Assembly: GCA_031292355.1 (NCBI GenBank)
Contig: JARLHI010000061.1
Location: 186,001-250,000, forward strand
Length of the DNA stretch: 64,000 bases
Reading direction: 5' to 3'
Source of the DNA: Candidatus Obscuribacterales bacterium
Lineage (GTDB): Bacteria > Cyanobacteriota > Vampirovibrionia > Obscuribacterales > Obscuribacteraceae
Shown here piece by piece: positions 40,542-49,234 of the stretch (positions within the stretch are counted from its first letter, which is position 1; each line of letters begins with the position of its first letter). The notes beneath the pieces were generated by a model, which was not told the origin of the DNA, did no database searches, and saw nothing but the letters and a program-made list of their open reading frames with translations. The translations under genes were made by a program, and so were the position numbers.

Positions 40542-41840
40542 ATGGTTCAACAATACTGGCAAACAGCCAGTGACTTTGTGCTGCGTATGTGGCATGCGGT
40601 TCACTGGATGTCTCAGCCGAGAACGATTGCCTGGAGTGTCGCAGTGGTGGCTCTAACAGGCGGTTTACTGGCGCTATGGAATGTGAGCAGGCATCGCAGC
40701 CTGCTTGAATTCTGGTCAGAACGCATCGAAAGGGGACCTGTCGCACCTCAAAACTGGCGACAGTTCCGCAACCTCTGGGTGTTCGCCGTGGCGATTCTCA
40801 TCATCATGGTAGTGGCACTTGGTGGTCCCAGTGTAACTGGAGCACCGCAGACAGTACCAAAAGGAGCCGTCCAGGTTCTGGGAGACTTCGATGTCTCTAA
40901 CTCCATGGCGGCTCTAGTTTATCGCCCCTTTTATGCACAAATGAGTGGTCAATCAGATCCAGGTCCCTCCTTTCAATGGGGAACCAATCTCGATGCTGCA
41001 AAAGCTCTGTTCAAAAATGATTTGCTACCGCAGCTGGCCGAAAATGAAGTCGGTCTGATCGCTGCTGGCGGCGTCGGCTACAACACTTGGGACATAACTC
41101 GCGAGCTTTCTGAAGATGGCGCCTTGATGCACATGCTCAATGAGCATCTGAAGGTTGGCGCGGCTCCTTTTGGAGGCAGTGATTATGCAAACGCTCTACA
41201 GATGTCTCTTGATGAATTTGCTCTGGTGAGCAAGAAAGAGCGTGAAGAAGGTGATCGCTCAGAAAAGAGTCGGTTCATCGTTTTCTTCGGCGACGGTGGC
41301 AACACCAGCAAAGAAGAAGATCTGGACAAAGTCCTCGCCGAAATCAACAGACAGCACATTCATTTGCTGCTTGTGCAAATCGGCGGGCCAACTCCTGTGA
41401 GCGTGCCCAAATACGATCCCAAAACGCACCATGCAAACGATCTGTTCTTCATGAAAGTCGACAGTCCAAACGAAGTGGCAATGACCATGTCCACGCCTGT
41501 TACTCTGACTGACGGTCAGCCGGCCAAACCCGGTTATCCGATCGATCGCAGTCAGGTTGCAAGCGGTCAAAAGGTCTTCTTGCACATGTTGCAGAAGGTC
41601 GACAACGCTGATTTGATCTATGCGCCGCCTGGAACCATGCACATCCACTACAGCTTTCCCGAGAAATTGGGCGGGTTGGTGGCAGTCTCGAACGAATCGA
41701 ATGTTCGTCCGTGGTTGTTGCTGGTAGCATTTGGCGTATTTATCATAACGGCTCTTGGTGGCGGTGGTCTGCCGCGCTGGCATCTGTTTATGCCGGAGAT
41801 TCGCGACTGTTTCAAATTTGCTTTCGCGAAGAAGCGGTGA
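40542..41840 (+). CDS. Membrane-anchored vWA protein, second Bat-like subunit
   Basis: 432 aa. Two N-terminal helices (~25-45 and ~78-97), a vWA domain with MIDAS DVSNS (Asp117, Ser119, Ser121), GGSDYANAL as the threonine-less second loop, and FFGDGGNTS. A final helix (PWLLLVAFGVFIITALGG) closes it. Compared with the 38656 protein the MIDAS threonine is less clear, so metal-dependent binding may differ. Nine bp after the TPR gene; 52 bp before the MoxR gene. Probably forms a heteromeric complex with the other vWA and TPR proteins. Confidence 0.83.
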   Translation: MVQQYWQTASDFVLRMWHAVHWMSQPRTIAWSVAVVALTGGLLALWNVSRHRSLLEFWSERIERGPVAPQNWRQFRNLWVFAVAILIIMVVALGGPSVTGAPQTVPKGAVQVLGDFDVSNSMAALVYRPFYAQMSGQSDPGPSFQWGTNLDAAKALFKNDLLPQLAENEVGLIAAGGVGYNTWDITRELSEDGALMHMLNEHLKVGAAPFGGSDYANALQMSLDEFALVSKKEREEGDRSEKSRFIVFFGDGGNTSKEEDLDKVLAEINRQHIHLLLVQIGGPTPVSVPKYDPKTHHANDLFFMKVDSPNEVAMTMSTPVTLTDGQPAKPGYPIDRSQVASGQKVFLHMLQKVDNADLIYAPPGTMHIHYSFPEKLGGLVAVSNESNVRPWLLLVAFGVFIITALGGGGLPRWHLFMPEIRDCFKFAFAKKR

Positions 41841-41892
41841 GCAAGTCTCTCTATCCTCCAATCATCGCAGTTCAATCTGAAAGGATTCAGTC

Positions 41893-43179
41893 ATGAGCAA
41901 GGCGAAATATATCGACTACGACCCCATCGCAGGGGCGCAGGCAGTCGAGCGTCTGCTGTCCATGTTCGATGCCAGTGCGGCTCGGCAGCAGGTCCGACAG
42001 AGCCTCGCGCTCTATAACAAATACGTCAAAGGCATGGATGACGTCGGCAAGCTGATGATTTACGCAATCATCCAGGGCGGCGTTAACGGTGTGCTGGGCG
42101 AAGGCTTGCCCGGCGGCGGTAAGACCCGCAGCGTGGAAGTGATTGCCTCGATAATAGGCGGTCGTAAATTCATCGTCCAGGGAAATCCTGATCTCACCCC
42201 AAAAGACATCATGGGTTCCGAATGGCTCGACCGCGCCGACAATCGCTGGCGGGTGTCCTGGAGCCCGATGGCGCGTGCAAATGTCGTCATGGGTGATGAG
42301 TTCAATCGTCTCAATTCTCGTTGCATGTCGGTGTTCATGTCACCGATGAGCGAAGGGCGTTGCACGATTGCAGCTCCTCACTCTGATGGCGTCGACGAAG
42401 ACGGCAACGTCTCTGTCAGCATGCATCCCGTGCGCACGTTTCTGTGCGTGCAAAACGACGTGGGATCGCCTGACACCAATCTGGTGCCACCTGCGAGCTA
42501 CGATCGTTTTCTCTATATGAAAAACTTCGTGCGCATCGATGGCAGTGCGGAAAAGGCGCTGCTCATGGATGAAAGCCTGGGGGATCGCGAAGTTCTCGAC
42601 AAAGTCGCAAACGAGCGCGTGCTTTCGCTGGACGATATTCTGGCCATTCGTCAGTGGATCCGCAAAAATATGAAGGTCCATGAGCGTTTCGTCGACTATC
42701 AACTGGCGGTCGTTCGCGCGACAAACCCGGGCACGCCCGAGTTCATCAAGCTGTGGCGTGACAATGAAGCGATCCGACCGATTCTCGATAGCATCGAGTC
42801 GGGCGTTTCGGTGCGCGCCAATATGGCTTTCAAACGCGCCTGCCAGGTGCGTGCTTTCGTCGAAGGCAAGGACGAAGACGGCGTCAGTCCGCGCAACTTC
42901 GTCATGCCCGAAGATCTGCGCGCGCTCGCCCACAACGTTTTCGACCATCGGTATGTGCTGAGCAATCGGGCCGCTACTCGCGTTGGCCCGGGTACTGCAG
43001 CCAATGTCGATCGCTTTGCGAACGACTATCCGACCAATGGCACGATTACGCGTGAGCAGATTGTTCATCGGCTCAATCGACCGGGCAAAAATCCGATTTT
43101 GCCCTCTCACGTGACCGATGTCGTGCTCGCCTATCTGGACCACACCCAGGCCAATGACTGGGCTGCGGTTCGCAGCTGA
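41893..43179 (+). CDS. MoxR-family AAA+ ATPase
   Basis: 428 aa. Walker A GLPGGGKT (Lys77), Walker B VVMGDEFNR (Asp135, Glu136), followed by the MoxR-type segment SVFMSPMSEGRCTI (pore-loop or pre-sensor region) and a sensor-1-like VQNDVGS. The C-terminal lid contains YVLSNRAATRVGPG. MoxR ATPases act as chaperones that insert metal or activate vWA proteins; four vWA-type proteins are in this neighbourhood. GAAAGGA precedes the ATG. Somewhat longer than typical MoxR (~330 aa), with an extended N-terminus. Confidence 0.88.
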   Translation: MSKAKYIDYDPIAGAQAVERLLSMFDASAARQQVRQSLALYNKYVKGMDDVGKLMIYAIIQGGVNGVLGEGLPGGGKTRSVEVIASIIGGRKFIVQGNPDLTPKDIMGSEWLDRADNRWRVSWSPMARANVVMGDEFNRLNSRCMSVFMSPMSEGRCTIAAPHSDGVDEDGNVSVSMHPVRTFLCVQNDVGSPDTNLVPPASYDRFLYMKNFVRIDGSAEKALLMDESLGDREVLDKVANERVLSLDDILAIRQWIRKNMKVHERFVDYQLAVVRATNPGTPEFIKLWRDNEAIRPILDSIESGVSVRANMAFKRACQVRAFVEGKDEDGVSPRNFVMPEDLRALAHNVFDHRYVLSNRAATRVGPGTAANVDRFANDYPTNGTITREQIVHRLNRPGKNPILPSHVTDVVLAYLDHTQANDWAAVRS

Positions 43180-43194
43180 TACAGCTCGAAAAGG

Positions 43195-43224
43195 AGTCGA
43201 CTCAACAATCTCGTTGAGTCGACT
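43195..43224 (+). repeat. Perfect 12-bp hairpin after the MoxR gene
   Basis: AGTCGACTCAAC / GTTGAGTCGACT with a 6-nt loop and a TTTCTCTC tail, 16 bp after the stop. May terminate part of the transcripts, lowering expression of the second half of the operon. Confidence 0.65.
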
Positions 43225-43247
43225 TTCTCTCACAAGGAGTTGAATCA

Positions 43248-43310
43248 GTGTCTAAAATTCTCAATTCAATTTACAAAACAGGGCTGGACTCGTCTGAAAA
43301 GCGTTGCTGA
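43248..43310 (+). CDS. Possible 20-aa leader peptide before the DUF58 gene
   Basis: GTG at 43248 follows AAGGAG at eight bases and opens 20 codons (VSKILNSIYKTGLDSSEKRC). The end of the frame forms the left arm of a strong hairpin (43292-43307 with 43329-43344; GTCTGAAAA-CGTTGC / GCAACG-TTTTCAGAC, each with a bulge). A translated leader ending in a hairpin is an attenuator-like layout. It may also be chance. Confidence 0.3.
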   Translation: MSKILNSIYKTGLDSSEKRC

Positions 43311-43405
43311 ATCTGGCAACAAACCGCTGCAACGTTTTTCAGACAAGTCTTTCATCTGTACGGCTCACACGCAATTCCTCATCTCCAATAACAGGAGAAG
43401 ACGCT

Positions 43406-44617
43406 ATGAAGAATATAAACAGCATCGTCGATGCGGTCATGCAGCGAGTGGAAACCGGCATGGTCAACATCAACTGGCGTTCTTACGCAAGACAAGCTTC
43501 GCCCAGCCAGCGCGAGGGCAGTCGCAAAGGTCACGGAACCGAACTCCATGGCTTCAAGGAATACGATCCAGCAGATGGCGATTCAGCCGCTGACATCGAC
43601 CACATTGCTTCAGCTTCAGAATCCGAAGACGGTGTCTTCATCGTGCGCCTCAATAAGCAGCCGGCTGTCACATCCTTGACTGTGGTCGTCGACGTCAATG
43701 ACAGCATGAAAGCGGGCACCGGCAGCAGTGGCTACAAGAGTTATCTAGCTGCTATTGCTGCTGGTTGCGGCATCAGCTGTGCCGACAAATATCGCGACCG
43801 AACTTCGGTCGTCACCTACTCCAATCAGCCCATCACTCTAATGAAGCTGTCTGATGCACGTCGCGCCCTCTATCCAGCTGTTTATGCCTGTATCGAAGAC
43901 CATCATGGTTTGCTCGAGCCGGTATCGGCTTCCCAGCAAGGACTGGCGTTCAGATTAAAGAATCTGCCCGCTTCTTTGCGAGGTGTTTTCTGGAATTGGT
44001 TCGCCGGTCTAAAAACACTGTTTGCTCGCATCGGTGATGGTTTCAACGTGAAGAAACTGGTCAAGGTCCTTGCAAAACCCGACAGTTACGGTGGCGGGCT
44101 TGCTGTTTCGTTGAGAGAGACCAATCGTCAAATGCGTGGTGTCTTTCTCATCGTATCGGATTTCGTCAATCTCAATGACGAAGACTGGGACGAGCTACAA
44201 GTCTGTGCATCTGATCACGATACGGTCGCCGTCTTTGTTCAAGACAAACGTGAGCGTGAATTACCGAGAGCGCCTTTTCCCGGTATGTCGTACCGGGTGA
44301 CCGATTTCCGTGGACAGTCGGTGTCGCTCTGGATTGTTCCGGATCGTTTGCCTTTTGGTCTAAGACATATCGGCAAGGCATTCGGTTTTCTGTTTGGGTC
44401 CCTGTTTGGACCCTTGCGGTTCTTGCTTGCAAAACCGTTCGCCTGGGTCTTCGGTACGAGGACAACGCGCGAACAATGGGCCGAAAACTTCAAGGTGCAT
44501 GAGGATGCAATTCTCAGACGCCTGCAAGAATGCGGCGTCACTACCGTGGTGATGAGAACCGACGATGAAGAAGCTGTCATCCAGCTGCTTCAGGTTCTCG
44601 CCAGTACATCGCGCTAA
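43406..44617 (+). CDS. DUF58/vWA-like protein of the MoxR operon
   Basis: 403 aa. AGGAGA precedes the ATG at 43406. A vWA-like core starts LTVVVDVNDSM (Asp96, Asn98, Ser100: MIDAS with Asn replacing the middle Ser) and contains GVFLIVSDFVN and AVFVQDKRERELP, as in DUF58 proteins that pair with MoxR. A hydrophobic insert (residues ~315-355, FGFLFGSLFGPLRFLLAKPFAWVFG) could touch the membrane. The C-terminus is helical. It fills the usual DUF58 slot of Bat operons, although gene order here is inverted relative to the common moxR-DUF58-bat order. Confidence 0.75.
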   Translation: MKNINSIVDAVMQRVETGMVNINWRSYARQASPSQREGSRKGHGTELHGFKEYDPADGDSAADIDHIASASESEDGVFIVRLNKQPAVTSLTVVVDVNDSMKAGTGSSGYKSYLAAIAAGCGISCADKYRDRTSVVTYSNQPITLMKLSDARRALYPAVYACIEDHHGLLEPVSASQQGLAFRLKNLPASLRGVFWNWFAGLKTLFARIGDGFNVKKLVKVLAKPDSYGGGLAVSLRETNRQMRGVFLIVSDFVNLNDEDWDELQVCASDHDTVAVFVQDKRERELPRAPFPGMSYRVTDFRGQSVSLWIVPDRLPFGLRHIGKAFGFLFGSLFGPLRFLLAKPFAWVFGTRTTREQWAENFKVHEDAILRRLQECGVTTVVMRTDDEEAVIQLLQVLASTSR

Positions 44618-44631
44618 CACGGAGAACCGCT

Positions 44632-45837
44632 ATGTTCAAGAAACGTTTTCTTTCAATCACCCTTGCTCTGGCAACGGTGATGTTTACCCAGGTTGCCCGC
44701 GCTGCTGACGATTACACAGAGAGCGAGCCTGTGGATCGCGCTCATCTCAGTCTGGCGGGTGGTTGCATTGATGTCTGGGCGACCACCAGTCAAGTCGATG
44801 GCTTACGCTATGGCGATCCCATTCCAGTGCGTCTGGTCTGGGTGTTGAAGCCAACGGCCACTTGCCAGAAGAAGGAACCAGAGGTCGCGCTGTTGCCACC
44901 ATCGGCGGCACCAGCTCCTGCTGCACCGGCTTTGCCCAAAGGCGCAGATATCGCTAAAGTGCTGATGCCAACTCCATTGGACGTGCCTGAATTGAATCTT
45001 CAGACGATCAAAAGTGGTCAGCTGACGAACAGTCCAAGCGACGTGGAGAAATTGAAAGTCGGCCCGACTGGCGAAAGTCTGCTCGATCCGGTCTGCGGAC
45101 CAAAGTGCGGCAAAATGGTTATGCAGGACGTCATCGTCACTCAGCACATCACCATGCAGACGATTCCTCCGACTCCGGGGGCAAAGTCCGACGATAAGTC
45201 GCCGCCAAAGTACAAGAAACGGGCGACGATTACCATGGACTTCGATTATGCTCTGTTTAAGCAACCCGGTGACAATCAGCCGGCCTGGCGGACAGAGCAC
45301 ACCCCGACGCTCGTAGTGGCTATTCATCAATCGGCGGGAATTTCGGAGATTAATCCTGCTGCAAGCGAAAGTTTGCTCAGGGAAGGAGACAGAAGCGAAA
45401 AGTTCAGTCCCCTGCCGCCGGCTGCATTCTGGGCCGGTTCTCTGGCAATCGCTTTTGCCCTGCCGATGTTCGTCTGGTTGGTGCTGACAGTGGTTTGGCT
45501 GATCAAGCGTGAACGGGTCCTGAGCGTCAACGAGAAGGTCTGGCTGGTCATAGACGAGGCGGTCAAAGCAGGTGCAGAGGCTGAATCGAAAGGGGAGCAT
45601 TTCCCAATCGAACAGTATCGCCGCATCTTCTTTGTGCTCAGAAAGCACTTCGATATCCTTGGACGTGATACCACTCAAACGCTCAAGAATCTCAGCGAGC
45701 GTAAAGGACTCGACCCTATCGCAGTGGGACATGTTTTCAATCGAGAGACGCTGTTTTTCGATGAATCGCGAACTGTTCCGGCTGCGGATCGATCCGAATT
45801 CCTTCGCAATATTGAGGTCTTAATCCCGCGTCGATAG
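44632..45837 (+). CDS. Membrane-anchored secreted protein in BatD position
   Basis: 401 aa. Signal peptide (residues 1-25, ending ARA), a periplasmic domain with an Ala/Pro-rich stretch (~90-105) and two cysteine pairs, one transmembrane helix (~264-288, SLAIAFALPMFVWLVLTVVWLI), then a ~110-residue cytoplasmic helical domain. This is the layout of BatD-like proteins, although no diagnostic motif was found. Fourteen bp after the DUF58 gene, so translationally close. Likely bridges periplasmic and cytoplasmic parts of the complex. Confidence 0.7.
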   Translation: MFKKRFLSITLALATVMFTQVARAADDYTESEPVDRAHLSLAGGCIDVWATTSQVDGLRYGDPIPVRLVWVLKPTATCQKKEPEVALLPPSAAPAPAAPALPKGADIAKVLMPTPLDVPELNLQTIKSGQLTNSPSDVEKLKVGPTGESLLDPVCGPKCGKMVMQDVIVTQHITMQTIPPTPGAKSDDKSPPKYKKRATITMDFDYALFKQPGDNQPAWRTEHTPTLVVAIHQSAGISEINPAASESLLREGDRSEKFSPLPPAAFWAGSLAIAFALPMFVWLVLTVVWLIKRERVLSVNEKVWLVIDEAVKAGAEAESKGEHFPIEQYRRIFFVLRKHFDILGRDTTQTLKNLSERKGLDPIAVGHVFNRETLFFDESRTVPAADRSEFLRNIEVLIPRR

Positions 45838-45867
45838 CTCTCGTCAGAGGGTGATTCGGCGAGACCG

Positions 45868-45904
45868 ACAGGTAGCGACTCTATTTGCAAGAGCCGCTAC
45901 CTGT
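45868..45904 (+). repeat. Hairpin before the first S41 protease gene
   Basis: ACAGGTAGCG-a-CTC pairs with GAG-c-CGCTACCTGT, 30 bp after the stop, no T-tract. Confidence 0.6.
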
Positions 45905-45964
45905 TCTGGGACTATCCAGACATTGCCGCAACACCCTCGGACATCTCGAACAGAGGATACGACC

Positions 45965-47737
45965 ATGAGAAAGTTTGCAAACACTTTGATGCTCGCCTCG
46001 ATTCTGGCGTCATCTTTGACTTCGTTCGTCGGCATCGCCCCGGCGATGGCTATGCGTCCCGACGGGACACCAGATTACTGTCAGGCTCTCGAACTGCCGA
46101 CTGAAGATCCGGCAGCTGCCCCTGCAACTCCGACTCCGGCTCCAACTCCGGGCGCCACCACCACGACACCACCAGCGGTGACTCCAGCTCCGGGTGCAGC
46201 TCCAGCTGACGATAAGGACAAGGAGCCCCCTGTCCCCAACATCGTTGATCTGGTCAAGAACCACACCCCGGCCGCGGAGATTGTCGACAAAATCCTTGGT
46301 GCCGTTGCCCCCCTGGGTCCCGATGAGCTGCAGAAGTCGTACGATTCTCTCTACAACAAGATTGCTGCCATCTACGTCGAGCCGATTCGCCTCAAGCAGC
46401 TGCACTTCGAAGTCTATAAAACGAAATACAGCGGCAAGATCAAGAATTGGCAGGATTATCGTGTGGCGCTCAAGGACATGCTCACCGGTGTCAATGATCG
46501 TTGGACGTCCTATACAGATCCAGTCGATGATATGAAGGCAAAAATTGGTCAAATCGAAAAGTTGCTGCCGCTTGGTGCGTTCTTGCATCAACAGGACGAC
46601 GGTACTTTTCTTGTGGAATCGATTTACCCCACACTCGGTGCCGACGTCGGCGGCATTCAAGAAGGAGATGAGATCGTTTCGGTCGAAGGTCACATCCTCA
46701 AGGGGCTGACGAAGAAAGAAGCTGAGAAGCTGATGACTAAGTCTGAAGGCACCATTGTTTCGGTCGTCGTCGACCGGCATGACGGCAGCCCTATCAAGCC
46801 CCAAGACTTCACCGTGCGCTTCCCTGAAAAGAATGTGATGAAGGAAAAGTTCGATGTCATCAAAGGCAAATTCGCCTATATGAAGATGACTGACTTCATG
46901 CATCCAGAAGTCTGGGACAAGCTCAAAAAGCAGGCCAAGGCGGCTGACCAACAGCTTGGTATTGCGGGGATCATCCTCGATTTCCGTTATAACAGTGGTG
47001 GTCTGGTCACTCTGGCTCACGACGTGATCGACACTTTCGTGGACCCTCAGGGCAAAATTGTGCCGGTGTTGAAGGAGCAGGAAAGAGACGGCGAGACCAC
47101 CTTAAAGCTGGTCGAAACCGATGTCTATCCTATGCCCGATATCGTCAAAATGCGATACAACCAGGCGCAGCTTGGTGCCATGTTGGATTTGCAGAAGCTG
47201 CCGCTTGTTGTAATGGTCAACGGCTCTACCGTCTCGGCTCCCGAGGTGGCAACCGAAGGCTTGCAGGAAGCGCGCCCAAATACCTGGGTCGTCGGCACCC
47301 AGAGCTTTGGTAAGGGCTACGAGATGAGCGTTATGAAGACGCCCGACTGCGGAGAGGTGGCGATTACATCAAACATCTTTATGCCGCCTTCTGGTAAATG
47401 GTTGCAGGGACGTGGTGTGACGCCAGATTTAGTCGTCCATCAAAAGCGCGGTTCATCGGAGGATTTACAGCTGAAGGCCGCTGTTGATTTGCTCGATGAA
47501 AAAACCGCTCTTACGCCGATGGTGTTGGCCACGCTTTCACCTGGTGAGACCAAACTGCTGCCTGCACCTATGTTGAAGCCTGTCGAAGAGGTCAAGCCTG
47601 TCACTTTCAAACAGTGGTGGGCGAGCAATCAAGGACAGGTGGTGCCGTACATTCCAGTCGGCTTGGGGGTTCTTGCTCTAATTGTGTTCTTCCTCTTCGA
47701 GAGGTGGCGCAAAAAGATCGTAGCCCTGAAGGACTGA
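45965..47737 (+). CDS. S41-family C-terminal processing protease, membrane-anchored
   Basis: 590 aa. Signal peptide (1-30, ending AMAM), a Pro/Thr/Ala linker (~45-75), then a PDZ-like domain (residues ~205-290, GADVGGIQEGDEIVSVEG) and the S41 catalytic domain with NGSTVSAPEV (Ser424) and SFGKGYE (Lys450), the Ser-Lys dyad of CtpA/Tsp. A final helix (PVGLGVLALIVFFLFERWRKK) anchors it. ATG at 45965 is chosen because an upstream start gives no signal peptide. Probably trims envelope proteins; being in a Bat-like operon suggests a link to that complex. Confidence 0.88.
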   Translation: MRKFANTLMLASILASSLTSFVGIAPAMAMRPDGTPDYCQALELPTEDPAAAPATPTPAPTPGATTTTPPAVTPAPGAAPADDKDKEPPVPNIVDLVKNHTPAAEIVDKILGAVAPLGPDELQKSYDSLYNKIAAIYVEPIRLKQLHFEVYKTKYSGKIKNWQDYRVALKDMLTGVNDRWTSYTDPVDDMKAKIGQIEKLLPLGAFLHQQDDGTFLVESIYPTLGADVGGIQEGDEIVSVEGHILKGLTKKEAEKLMTKSEGTIVSVVVDRHDGSPIKPQDFTVRFPEKNVMKEKFDVIKGKFAYMKMTDFMHPEVWDKLKKQAKAADQQLGIAGIILDFRYNSGGLVTLAHDVIDTFVDPQGKIVPVLKEQERDGETTLKLVETDVYPMPDIVKMRYNQAQLGAMLDLQKLPLVVMVNGSTVSAPEVATEGLQEARPNTWVVGTQSFGKGYEMSVMKTPDCGEVAITSNIFMPPSGKWLQGRGVTPDLVVHQKRGSSEDLQLKAAVDLLDEKTALTPMVLATLSPGETKLLPAPMLKPVEEVKPVTFKQWWASNQGQVVPYIPVGLGVLALIVFFLFERWRKKIVALKD

Positions 47738-47757
47738 AATAAACAAAAAGACAGATT

Positions 47758-47784
47758 GCAGCCGAGATTGGTCATCTCGGCTGC
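47758..47784 (+). repeat. Perfect 11-bp hairpin between operon genes
   Basis: GCAGCCGAGAT / ATCTCGGCTGC with a 5-nt loop, 20 bp after the S41 stop and 35 bp before the next start. Confidence 0.65.
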
Positions 47785-47819
47785 ATCTAAGAGAAAACCT
47801 TTACAGACAGGAGACACAC

Positions 47820-49133
47820 ATGGCTCGCCGTTTCTCAGCGCGTCCAGCAGCGATAACTGTCGCTAGTGCGGTCGCTGTCCTAGCTCTGGCAGCGACATCC
47901 CAATTACTCCCTTCCAATTCGGGCAAGAAGTCGGCGGCCTTGCAGCAGGTGCTCGATCTTCCTCAGCAACCCTTCCAATTGCGGCTATTTTCTGGCGGTG
48001 TGGACACCTCCGGCAAGCCCCTTGTGCCTGGTGAGCGAGCGGTAGAGATGCTGCGTGAGGATCGCACTGGCGTCGATAAACGCTACCAAATCAACAAAGA
48101 CAGATCGACAGTCAATGTACAGCTCCAACCAGATGGTCGGCATCAAGCTCAGAGTCAGGTCTTTTATCCAACTGCCTCCGACGATGATGGCCGCCATCTT
48201 CAGGCTCTGACAAACTATCAAGGAGACAAGGAAAAGGTCGTAGCACAGGATATTCGGCGCAAGGACGGAACGCGTTTGCGGTCAACTCACGTCTCCAACG
48301 ATGGTGCCAAGTCGATTGTCAGCTACGCCGAAGACGGCAACACTGTTATTGACGAAACACTATTCGATCCTCCTCCTCTGTGCTGTGGCGAGGCATTGGT
48401 GAAATCGCAACATAGCTGGCTTGCAGATGCTCAACACAGTCTGGTCTATGCCGACGTCACCGCCAGCGATGGCATACGGACGAAGACAAAGTTTGATGAC
48501 AAACATCAAATTCTCTGGACCATGAAGTGCGCTCAAAAGCAATGTTATAGCAATGGTACCACTGTCAGAGGCTACTATGCAGATACGCATAATGTGCGCT
48601 TTGAGAGTGAGTCTGACTACAGCGTTGATAAGGCGAAATACTATCGGCAAGACGGGACGCTCTGGTACGAGTTGAAAATAACGTCCAGTTCCAATGCCAT
48701 CACCTTCTACGATGCCACGGGCAAGAAGCCAGTTCTCGAGCAGGACTTTTTCCGTAAAGATGAGACAGATTCTGACCAGGCAGTCAAAATCACGGCGAAT
48801 TCCGTCTACACAATCTCGGAGATTACAGAATTCGATGCTGACGGCAATGCTACCAACACCTTCGATTTCCTCGGCGACGAAATTGACCACTTTGCCGCGA
48901 AAAATATCACCCTCGACGGTGTCTTCTACAAAGAAATCAATCTCTACTTCAATCAAGGCGGCGAGTTAAACTGGGGCGTCCTTCTTCCAGATGGTCCAGG
49001 GTCGCGGATTTCCGTCAATCACTCGAACTACACGCCGCCACCTTTGCCTCGCCCTTCACCGGACGAGTTAAAACTATCGATACCTCTGTTCGGTGACGAC
49101 TTACCTGTCCCGCCACCACAGAGGTTTGAATGA
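47820..49133 (+). CDS. Secreted paralogue A with repeated beta-hairpin (YwqK/YD-like) pattern
   Basis: 437 aa. The N-terminal anchor or signal (ITVASAVAVLALAATSQLL) is followed by a long series of short beta units with recurring (D/E)DG-T turns (QPDGRHQ, RKDGTRLRST, AEDGNTVID, RQDGTLWYE, DADGNATN), as in YwqK/MORN-like or YD-like repeat proteins. A CC pair (PPLCCGE) is shared with its neighbour. The C-terminus is Pro-rich and ends LPVPPPQRFE. Clear tandem paralogue of the gene at 49235. AGGAG precedes the ATG. Role unknown; surface or periplasmic location inferred. Confidence 0.72.
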   Translation: MARRFSARPAAITVASAVAVLALAATSQLLPSNSGKKSAALQQVLDLPQQPFQLRLFSGGVDTSGKPLVPGERAVEMLREDRTGVDKRYQINKDRSTVNVQLQPDGRHQAQSQVFYPTASDDDGRHLQALTNYQGDKEKVVAQDIRRKDGTRLRSTHVSNDGAKSIVSYAEDGNTVIDETLFDPPPLCCGEALVKSQHSWLADAQHSLVYADVTASDGIRTKTKFDDKHQILWTMKCAQKQCYSNGTTVRGYYADTHNVRFESESDYSVDKAKYYRQDGTLWYELKITSSSNAITFYDATGKKPVLEQDFFRKDETDSDQAVKITANSVYTISEITEFDADGNATNTFDFLGDEIDHFAAKNITLDGVFYKEINLYFNQGGELNWGVLLPDGPGSRISVNHSNYTPPPLPRPSPDELKLSIPLFGDDLPVPPPQRFE

Positions 49134-49160
49134 AGACGACAGTGGTGGTTTAAGGAGCAT

Positions 49161-49192
49161 GGCGAGTCTGACGTGAAAGCGACAGGCTCGCC
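49161..49192 (+). terminator. Hairpin with T-rich tail between the two paralogues
   Basis: GGCGAGTCTG / CAGGCTCGCC (one G-T pair) followed by GCTTTCTTT, 27 bp after the stop. May reduce expression of the last two genes. Confidence 0.55.
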
Positions 49193-49234
49193 GCTTTCTT
49201 TAGATGACATCGAAACGACAGAAGGAGGTTTGAC

